From contig DATEQV010000088.1 of NCBI GenBank assembly GCA_035272265.1, positions 1 through 12,527 of the forward strand: DNA of 12,527 nt, in the 5' to 3' direction. The translations under genes and the position numbers were made by a program. This document shows positions 5,656 to 12,527 of this stretch, piece after piece (position 1 is the first letter of the stretch; every line of letters starts with the position of its first letter). The notes under the pieces were generated by a model that did not search any database, was not told the DNA's origin, and was given only the letters and a program-made list of their open reading frames with translations. Source of the stretch: Acidisphaera sp035272265 (GTDB lineage Bacteria > Pseudomonadota > Alphaproteobacteria > Acetobacterales > Acetobacteraceae).

Positions 5656-6555
5656 CTAGAAATACCCCTCGACCTTCTTCTGCTCCATCGAGGCGCCGCT
5701 GTCGTAGTCGATCGCCCGTCCCTGCCGCTCCGACATGCGGCTCGCGCGCAGCTCGGCGATGATCTCGGCGACGTCCGTGGCGGTGCTCTCGATGGCGCCG
5801 CTGAGCGGGTAGCAGCCCAGCGTGCGGAACCGCACGATTCGGGTCTGCACCTGCTCGCCCGGCGCGATCGGCAGCCGTTCGTCGTCGACCATGATGAGGC
5901 CGGCCTCGCGCTGCACCACGGGACGCGGGGCGGCGAAATACAGCGGCACGACCGGGATGTCCTCGCGCTCGATGTATTGCCAGACGTCGAGCTCGGTCCA
6001 GTTCGACAGCGGGAAGACGCGGATCGACTCGCCCTTGTTCTTGCGCGTGTTGTAGAGGCGCCAGAACTCCGGCCGCTGGTTCTTCGGGTCCCAGCGATGC
6101 TGTTCGCTGCGGAACGACAGCACGCGCTCCTTGGCGCGCGACTTCTCCTCGTCGCGCCGCGCGCCGCCGAACGCGGCGTCGAACCCGTAGCGGTCCAGCG
6201 CCTGCTTCAGCGCCACCGTCTTCATGATGTCGGTATGCACGCGGGAGCCGTGGGTGATCGGGCTGATGCCCAGCTCCAGCCCCTCCTGGTTGATGTGGAC
6301 CAGCAGGTCGACGCCGGTCTCGCGCGCGATGCGGTCGCGAAACGCGATCATCTCGCGGAACTTCCAGGTGGTGTCGACGTGCAGCAGGGGGAACGGCAGC
6401 CGGCCGGGGAAGAACGCCTTGCGCGCGAGGTGCAGCAGCACCGCGGAGTCCTTGCCGATCGAATAGAGCAGCACCGGCTTGTCGCACTCCGCCGCAACCT
6501 CGCGGAAGATGTGGATGCTTTCGGCTTCGAGCCGGTCGAGGTGATCGCGGGTCAT
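5656..6555 (-). CDS. cysD: Sulfate adenylyltransferase subunit 2
   Basis: CysD is the catalytic subunit of ATP sulfurylase, converting ATP and sulfate to APS and pyrophosphate in the cytosol together with CysN. The 299-aa protein is full length (E. coli CysD is 302 aa). The N-type PP-loop is YSIGKDSAVLLHL (31-43), with SIGKDS at 32-37. GGARRDEEKSRAKER (130-144) is the conserved basic motif of the family. LSNWTELDVWQYIERE (183-198) and the C-terminal EQKKVEGYF are also typical. The start ATG lies three bases after the cysH stop and the gene ends exactly one base before the cysN ATG, so all three are one operon. No separate ribosome-binding site stands out, as expected for coupled translation. 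Confidence 0.97.
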   Translation of the reverse strand: MTRDHLDRLEAESIHIFREVAAECDKPVLLYSIGKDSAVLLHLARKAFFPGRLPFPLLHVDTTWKFREMIAFRDRIARETGVDLLVHINQEGLELGISPITHGSRVHTDIMKTVALKQALDRYGFDAAFGGARRDEEKSRAKERVLSFRSEQHRWDPKNQRPEFWRLYNTRKNKGESIRVFPLSNWTELDVWQYIEREDIPVVPLYFAAPRPVVQREAGLIMVDDERLPIAPGEQVQTRIVRFRTLGCYPLSGAIESTATDVAEIIAELRASRMSERQGRAIDYDSGASMEQKKVEGYF

Positions 6556-6558
6556 GGT

Positions 6559-7335
6559 CTAGGCCGCCGCGCGGATGCGGACGAGCCGTCCGCTGTCATC
6601 GAGGTGCAAGCCGCACTCCTTCTTTTCGTCTGTCTCCCACCACCAGCGGCCGGCGCGTTCCGGCTCGCCGGGCGCGATGGCGCGCGTGCAGGGCTGGCAG
6701 CCGACCGAGCGGAAGCCGCGATCTTCCAGCGGACTGTACGGGATGTCGGCGGCGCGGATCAGCGCCAGCACGTCCTCGCGCGACGCGTCGTGCAGCGGGC
6801 TGATCTTCAACAGGCCGAACTGACCGTCGCGCTCGGCGAAGCGCACGCGGCTGCGGTCCGGCGACTGCTCGGCGCGCAGGCCGGTGATCCAGCCGGCCGC
6901 ACCCGCCAGGGCGCGGCCCAGCGGTTCGACCTTGCGCACCCCGCAGCACGCCTGCCGCTGCGCGACCGAGCGGGTGAAGCCGTCGATGCCGTCGCGCAGC
7001 ACCAGCGCCTGGACCTCCTCGGTGCGGGGATAGAGCGCGCGGATGCGCAGGCCATAGCGGTGCTCGGTCTCGCGCCATGTCGCGTAGGTCTCGGCGAACA
7101 GCCGGCCGGTGTCCAAGGTCACCACGTCGACCGCGCCCGGTCCGTGCAGGCGCCCGGCCTGGGCCAGCGCGTGCACGACCACCTGGTCGTCGATCCCGAA
7201 GCTGGTGGTGAACACGATCCGGCCGGCGACGGCCCCGGCCGCCAGGCGGATGCGCTCCATCCAGCCGAGCGCAGCGGCGTCGACGTTCAGCCGGTCGACG
7301 TCGGGGAGCGGGCCGGGCAGGGGAAGGTCAGGCAT
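6559..7335 (-). CDS. cysH: Adenylyl-sulfate (APS) reductase, iron-sulfur type
   Basis: This 258-aa enzyme reduces the sulfate ester made by CysDN to sulfite with thioredoxin or glutathione as donor. FTTSFGIDDQ (42-51) is the nucleotide-binding PP-loop variant, and LDTGRLF (74-80) is a family motif. The cluster-binding cysteines are Cys130-Cys131 (QACCGVRK) and Cys213/Cys216 (GCQPC), as in [4Fe-4S] enzymes that act on APS rather than PAPS. The catalytic cysteine is Cys241 in KECGLH. Substrate choice is inferred from this cysteine pattern, which PAPS-specific enzymes of the E. coli type lack. It is the first gene of the operon; cysD starts 3 bp after its stop. No Shine-Dalgarno precedes the ATG at 7335, so the exact start is less certain, though the N-terminal length is normal. 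Confidence 0.94.
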   Translation of the reverse strand: MPDLPLPGPLPDVDRLNVDAAALGWMERIRLAAGAVAGRIVFTTSFGIDDQVVVHALAQAGRLHGPGAVDVVTLDTGRLFAETYATWRETEHRYGLRIRALYPRTEEVQALVLRDGIDGFTRSVAQRQACCGVRKVEPLGRALAGAAGWITGLRAEQSPDRSRVRFAERDGQFGLLKISPLHDASREDVLALIRAADIPYSPLEDRGFRSVGCQPCTRAIAPGEPERAGRWWWETDEKKECGLHLDDSGRLVRIRAAA

Positions 7336-7400
7336 CGCGGAAATACCAAGGTCAACAGGTGGAATAAGCTAAATACGCTAATTGATCGTTGGTTGTCGCG
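7336..7400 (-). promoter_or_regulatory. Probable promoter/operator region of the cysHDN operon
   Basis: The gap between glcB and cysH contains an AT-rich patch (about 7361-7390) in otherwise GC-rich DNA, 25-55 bp before the cysH start. It carries two GCTAA units at 7368-7372 and 7377-7381, nine bases apart. On the minus strand TATTTA within this patch could act as a -10, with a poor -35 (CGACAA) 17 bp upstream. CysB-type LysR regulators often bind such AT-rich repeats in cys promoters; whether one does here is unknown. Confidence 0.35.
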
Positions 7401-7405
7401 ATTTG

Positions 7406-7422
7406 CGGCGATCATCCCGCCG
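7406..7422. terminator. Weak stem-loop downstream of glcB
   Basis: Arms CGGCG (7406-7410) and CGCCG (7418-7422) flank a 7-base loop, about 40 bp past the glcB stop on the minus strand. There is no T run, so it is at best a weak transcription end. Confidence 0.2.
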
Positions 7423-7460
7423 TGAAAGGGCGAATTCCAGCCATGCGTGGCGCACGAGCC

Positions 7461-9629
7461 TCAGGCGTGCGCGGCCTTCGCCTCCTTCCGGCGGGCGGTC
7501 AGGATGAACTCGGTGTAGCCGTTCGGCTGCACCCGGCCCTTAAAGACGAGGTCGCAGGCGGCCTTGAAGGCCGGGCCGTCGAACCCGGGCGCCATCGGCG
7601 TGTAGGCCGGGTCGCCGGCGTTCTGCCGGTCCACGACGGCGGCCATGCGCTTCATCGTCTCCATCACCTGGGCCTCGGTCGCGACGCCGTGGTGCAGCCA
7701 GTTGGCGATGTGCTGGCTGGAGATGCGCAAGGTCGCGCGGTCCTCCATCAGGGCGACGTCGTGGATGTCGGGCACCTTGGAGCAGCCGACGCCCTGGTCG
7801 ATCCAGCGGACCACGTAGCCCAGGATGCCCTGGGCGTTGTTGTCGAGTTCCTGCTGGACCTCCTCGGGGCTCCAGTTGCGGCCCTCGGCGACCGGGATGG
7901 TCAGCAGGTCGTCGAGCGTGCCGCGCCGCTTCCCGGCGAGTTCGGACTGTCGGGCGGCGACGTCCACCTGGTGGTAGTGCAGCGCGTGCAGCGTCGCGGC
8001 GGTGGGCGAGGGGACCCAGGCGGTGTTGGCGCCCGCCTGCGGATGCCCGACCTTCTGCTTGAGCATCTCCGCCATCAGGTCGGGTGCGGCCCACATGCCC
8101 TTGCCGATCTGCGCCCGCCCGCGCAGGCCGCAGGCCAGCCCGATGTCGACGTTCTGGTCCTCGTAGGCGCGGATCCAGGGCGTGTTCTTCATCTCCGCCT
8201 TGCGGATCATCGCCCCGGCTTCCATCGAGGTGTGCATCTCGTCGCCGGTGCGGTCGAGGAAGCCGGTGTTGATGAACACGACGCGGGCGCGCACCGCGTG
8301 GATGCAGGCGGCGAGGTTGGCCGAGGTGCGCCGCTCCTCGTCCATGATGCCGACCTTCAGCGTGTTGCGCGGCAGGTCGAGCAGGTCCTCCACGCGGCCG
8401 AAGATCGTGTCGGTGAACGCCACTTCCTCGGGGCCGTGCATCTTCGGCTTGACGATGTAGACCGAGCCCGCGCGGCTGTTGCGCAGCGGGCCGGTGTTGC
8501 GCAGGTCGTGCAGCGCGATCAGCGAGGTGATCGTCGCGTCCAGCAGCCCTTCGGGCACGTCGTTGCCCGCGGCATCGCGCACCGCGTCGGTGTACATGTG
8601 ATGGCCGACATTGCGGATCAGCATCAGGCTGCGGCCGGGCACCGTGTAGGTCCCGCCGGCCGGCATCTCGTACATGCGGTCAGTGTGCAGGCGGCGGGTG
8701 ACGGTCTTGCCGCCCTTCTCGAACGTCTCGACCAGCGTGCCGCGCATCAGGCCGAGCCAGTTGCGATAGGCCTCGACCTTGTCCTCGGCATCGACGGCCG
8801 CGATGCTGTCCTCGAGGTCCTGGATCGTCGTCACTGCGGACTCGAGCACGACGTCGGAGACGCCGGCCGGATCGTCGCGGCCGATCGGCGTCTTGCGGTC
8901 GATCACGATCTCCGCGTGCAACCCGTGGTGGCGCAGCAGCACCGCCGACAGCGCCGAGGCGTCGCCGCGATAGGCGACGAAGCCGGCCGGATCGCGCAGC
9001 GCCGTGCGCGTGCCGTCCTTCAGCGTCACCGACAGCTGTTCGCCGTCGAGCGCGTAGCCGGTCGCGTCGGCGTGGCCGCCGCGGGCGAGCGGCGCGATCT
9101 GGTCGAGCAGCGCGCGGGCCCGCGCGATCACCTTGGCGCCGCGCTTGGGGTTGTAGCCGCTGCCGCGTGTCGCGCCGTCGGATTCGTCGATCGCGTCGGT
9201 GCCGTACAGCGCGTCGTACAGGCTGCCCCAGCGCGCGTTGGCGGCGTTCAGCGCATAGCGCGCGTTCATCACCGGCACGACGAGCTGCGGGCCGGCGATC
9301 TGCGCGATCTCCGCATCCACGCCCTCGGTCGTCACCGAGAACGGCGGCGGTTCGGGCTGCAGGTAGCCGATCTCGCGCAGGAAGGCGGTGTACTCGCCTA
9401 CGTCCAGCTTCTTGCCCCGGTGCTCCAGGTGCCAGTCGTCGATGCGGGACTGCAGCTCGTCGCGGCGGCGGAGCAGGGCGAGGTTGCGCGGCGCGAGGTC
9501 GCGCACGATCGCGGCGAAGCCGGTCCACAGGCGGTCGGGATCGATGTCGAGGTCGGCCGTCGCCTCGTTGGCCACGAAATCATGCAGGACGCGAGCGATG
9601 CGCAGTCCGCTGATCTCCACCATGTCCAT
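7461..9629 (-). CDS. glcB: Malate synthase G
   Basis: The enzyme condenses glyoxylate with acetyl-CoA to malate, the second step of the glyoxylate cycle and the entry step for glycolate-derived glyoxylate. At 722 aa it matches the G isoform (E. coli GlcB is 723 aa). Key residues align with the E. coli numbering: Arg339 in LIRNVGHHMYTD, the Mg-binding acids around 430-432 (GIMDEERRTS) and 459 (NTGFLDRTGDE), the conserved Cys616 (GVGCSKVPDI) and the catalytic base Asp630 (LMEDRATLRISSQ). The start is the ATG at 9629, with AGGAGAG ending about six bases before it. An upstream in-frame ATG at 9671 would place that site inside the gene and add 14 unusual residues. A LacI-type regulator lies 128 bp upstream on the same strand. 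No glycolate oxidase or isocitrate lyase gene is in the window. Confidence 0.97.
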   Translation of the reverse strand: MDMVEISGLRIARVLHDFVANEATADLDIDPDRLWTGFAAIVRDLAPRNLALLRRRDELQSRIDDWHLEHRGKKLDVGEYTAFLREIGYLQPEPPPFSVTTEGVDAEIAQIAGPQLVVPVMNARYALNAANARWGSLYDALYGTDAIDESDGATRGSGYNPKRGAKVIARARALLDQIAPLARGGHADATGYALDGEQLSVTLKDGTRTALRDPAGFVAYRGDASALSAVLLRHHGLHAEIVIDRKTPIGRDDPAGVSDVVLESAVTTIQDLEDSIAAVDAEDKVEAYRNWLGLMRGTLVETFEKGGKTVTRRLHTDRMYEMPAGGTYTVPGRSLMLIRNVGHHMYTDAVRDAAGNDVPEGLLDATITSLIALHDLRNTGPLRNSRAGSVYIVKPKMHGPEEVAFTDTIFGRVEDLLDLPRNTLKVGIMDEERRTSANLAACIHAVRARVVFINTGFLDRTGDEMHTSMEAGAMIRKAEMKNTPWIRAYEDQNVDIGLACGLRGRAQIGKGMWAAPDLMAEMLKQKVGHPQAGANTAWVPSPTAATLHALHYHQVDVAARQSELAGKRRGTLDDLLTIPVAEGRNWSPEEVQQELDNNAQGILGYVVRWIDQGVGCSKVPDIHDVALMEDRATLRISSQHIANWLHHGVATEAQVMETMKRMAAVVDRQNAGDPAYTPMAPGFDGPAFKAACDLVFKGRVQPNGYTEFILTARRKEAKAAHA

Positions 9630-9706
9630 GCGTACTCTCCTGCAACCCGCGGCCCGGCGCGTCAGCCGCATCGGGCCGTCGAAACGGCGGCGTTTAGCTC
9701 AGTCCG

Positions 9707-9730
9707 CCCCTGGCGGCAAAAGCCCAGGGG
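9707..9730. terminator. Stem-loop between the lacI-family gene and glcB
   Basis: Perfect 7-bp arms CCCCTGG (9707-9713) and CCAGGGG (9724-9730) enclose a 10-base centre that can pair two more bases around an AAAA loop. It lies 28 bp past the regulator's stop and about 80 bp before the glcB start on the minus strand. Lacking a T run, it is not a textbook terminator. It may separate the two transcripts or act in the glcB leader. Confidence 0.35.
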
Positions 9731-9757
9731 AGAAAAGTTCGGCCTGCAAACTCCGGC

Positions 9758-10762
9758 TCACTCCGTTCCACGAGCGACGATGCGGAACGGGATGTGGACG
9801 CGGCGGGCGCTGTCGTCGCCGCGCAGCCGGGCGAGCAGGAACTCCGCCGCGGTCCGGCCGATCCCCATTCCGTCGACGCTGACGGTGGTGAAGGGCGGCG
9901 CCGACTCGCGGCTGAGCTCGATGTCGCCGAAACCGCAGACGGCCACGTCCTCGGGCATCCGCAGGCCCCGCAGCCGGGCCTCGGTGACGACGCCGAAGGC
10001 GACGTTGTCGGAGCTGCAGCAGACGGCGACAGGTCCTTCCATGGTTTCGAACAGCGTGCGTGCGGCGGCGCGCGAGTTGGCGATGTTGGCCGGGGCCGGC
10101 ACCTCGTGCTCGGCCACGATCCGCCCGCCCCCCGCCTCCACCGTTTCGACGAAACCCTGGCGGCGCGCCATCGCGCGGACGTCGCGTGCGCCCACGACGG
10201 CCATGTCCGTGTGGCCGTGGCGGAGGAAGTGGGTGGCGATGGCGGCGCCGACCTCGCGGTGGTCGAAGCCGACCAGCATGTCGGTCGGCTCCTCGGCGGT
10301 GTCCCAGATCTCGACGACGGGCACGCGCGCGTCCGTCAGCAGCCGCCGCGCCGCCTCGCTCCGGTGGGCACCGGTCAGCAGCAGCCCGTCGGGCCGGCGC
10401 GAAAGGATCTGGCGCAACAGCGCGTCCTCGTCGTGGCTGCCGTAGCCGCTGAGCGCCAGCAGCACCTGGTAGCCGGCCCGCTCGAGCGTGTCGGTGAAGG
10501 CCTGGATCGGGTCGGCGAACAATTGGCTGGCGATCGTCGGGACGACGGCGGCGATCATCCGGCTGCGGCGGGACGAGAGCCCGCCGGCGATCAGGTTCGG
10601 CACGTAGCCGAGGGTCTCGATCGCAGCGCGCACACGTTCGGCGGTCTCGGCGGAGACCCGCTCGGGCGCGTTCAGGACGCGGGAGACGGTCATCGGGGCC
10701 ACACCGGCCATCGCGGCCACGTCGGTGATCTTGACGACAGGGCGCCCAGTACGCGGTTTCAT
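9758..10762 (-). CDS. LacI-family transcriptional regulator, GntR (gluconate repressor)-like
   Basis: This is a 334-aa repressor-type DNA-binding protein. The N-terminal helix-turn-helix is KITDVAAMAGVAPMTVSRVL (11-30), followed by NAPERVSAETAERVRAAIE and the hinge region LGYVPNLIAGGLSSRRS. From about residue 60 on it has the periplasmic-binding-protein-like effector domain, with VVPTIASQLF, DGLLLTG and the late CGFGDIELS segment. Overall it resembles gluconate repressors, but the ligand cannot be inferred. The start at 10762 (MKPRTGRPVVKI) is chosen because it begins the HTH domain at the usual distance; an ATG at 10888 would add 42 unrelated residues. There is no Shine-Dalgarno before it. 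It precedes glcB on the same strand and diverges from hppA, so either or itself may be its target. Confidence 0.9.
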   Translation of the reverse strand: MKPRTGRPVVKITDVAAMAGVAPMTVSRVLNAPERVSAETAERVRAAIETLGYVPNLIAGGLSSRRSRMIAAVVPTIASQLFADPIQAFTDTLERAGYQVLLALSGYGSHDEDALLRQILSRRPDGLLLTGAHRSEAARRLLTDARVPVVEIWDTAEEPTDMLVGFDHREVGAAIATHFLRHGHTDMAVVGARDVRAMARRQGFVETVEAGGGRIVAEHEVPAPANIANSRAAARTLFETMEGPVAVCCSSDNVAFGVVTEARLRGLRMPEDVAVCGFGDIELSRESAPPFTTVSVDGMGIGRTAAEFLLARLRGDDSARRVHIPFRIVARGTE

Positions 10763-10961
10763 TTCGCGGCAGTCTACCGTTGGCCCGCTTCCGTCAAGTG
10801 GCCACGACGGAGGCAGCCGGGGCCCCATGGGCGGGGTCACGCGAATTTGCGTCGGGAGCGGGGCGCTGGCATACCCACGCCGCTTCACGGCGGGGTCTTT
10901 CGCCGCCGCAACAACCCGTCAGGCAGGCACTGCCCGCCCTATCCTTCGAGGGGAACGCTCG
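10763..10961. promoter_or_regulatory. Divergent intergenic region between lacI-family gene and hppA
   Basis: This 199-bp gap must hold the start signals of both genes. On the minus strand TTGACG (10797-10792) and TAGACT (10776-10771), 15 bp apart, could form a promoter placing the transcript start at or near the regulator ATG, a leaderless arrangement that would fit the missing ribosome-binding site. On the plus strand no convincing -35/-10 pair was found. Small GC-rich stem-loops are present, such as CGCCG/CGGCG near 10880-10895 and GGCAG/CTGCC near 10922-10934. No LacI-type palindromic operator with a central CG was obvious. Confidence 0.3.

Positions 10962-12527
<1,566 letters not shown>

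Noticed and set aside
4061..6487. Minus-strand frame running through the palindrome element, cysN and cysD
   Set aside because: It overlaps cysN and cysD in another frame and encodes Arg/Pro-rich sequence without motifs.
4156..7425. Very long open frame on the plus strand opposite the cys operon
   Set aside because: It is antisense to three unmistakable genes (cysH, cysD, cysN). Its translation is low-complexity Arg/Ala/Gly/Asp-rich with no family motif, as expected from GC-rich third-codon bias.
9630..9671. ATG at 9671 as the start of malate synthase
   Set aside because: AGGAGAG directly before the ATG at 9629 and agreement with the 723-aa E. coli enzyme favour the shorter form.
9690..9757. 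TTTAGCTCAG followed by GTTCGGCCT looked like tRNA A- and B-box pieces
   Set aside because: No acceptor or anticodon stem can be formed and the spacing is wrong. The segment is better explained by the CCCCTGG/CCAGGGG hairpin.
7389..10445. Long plus-strand open frame opposite glcB and the regulator
   Set aside because: It is antisense to glcB and the LacI-type gene, both with full family motifs. Its composition is typical of a GC-driven shadow.

Overview
The window is GC-rich bacterial DNA with tightly packed genes. It most resembles an alphaproteobacterium, possibly of the Rhodospirillales/Acetobacteraceae type. That placement rests on the R. rubrum-like potassium-independent proton-pumping pyrophosphatase, the iron-sulfur APS reductase and the general composition, so it is only a suggestion. 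No tRNA, rRNA, CRISPR array or transposase gene was found. All genes are on the minus strand except hppA at the right edge.

Layout from left to right: (1) 1-365, the N-terminal 121 codons of an unrecognised cysteine-containing protein running off the left edge, preceded by a 148-bp gap with three inverted repeats. (2) 514-2080, a three-gene minus-strand cluster with 9-10 bp gaps. It is transcribed as a PD-(D/E)XK nuclease-like protein, an unknown 133-aa protein, then a YibF-like glutathione S-transferase. The first two genes are clearly lower in GC than their surroundings and look acquired. (3) 2262-3944, an acyl-CoA synthetase of the ACSF2/FadK-like class. (4) 4011-4132, a compact non-coding element of two palindromes, whose outer end supplies the stop codon of the neighbouring gene. 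(5) 4129-7335, a sulfate assimilation operon transcribed cysH-cysD-cysN. (6) 7461-9629, malate synthase G (glcB), with a LacI-family regulator just upstream on the same strand (9758-10762). (7) 10962 to the right edge, the first 522 codons of hppA, transcribed divergently from the regulator.

How the genes work together: CysD and CysN form ATP sulfurylase, which makes adenylyl sulfate (APS). CysH has the CC...CxxC cysteines of the iron-sulfur enzymes that reduce APS directly to sulfite. No APS kinase is needed by that route and none is seen. APS synthesis releases pyrophosphate. Acyl-CoA synthetase releases it too, and HppA would use pyrophosphate to pump protons; that link is metabolic logic, not evidence of co-regulation. 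Acyl-CoA synthetase plus malate synthase fits growth on fatty acids or other C2-yielding substrates.

Most unusual points: CysN carries a C-terminal two-helix DUF2061-type membrane domain where many relatives carry APS kinase. The tandem palindrome element abutting cysN has CTAG ends, as expected for an IS630-type miniature element. The low-GC nuclease-like gene pair is of unknown function. I do not see a complete new multigene system that I could defend; these are leads.
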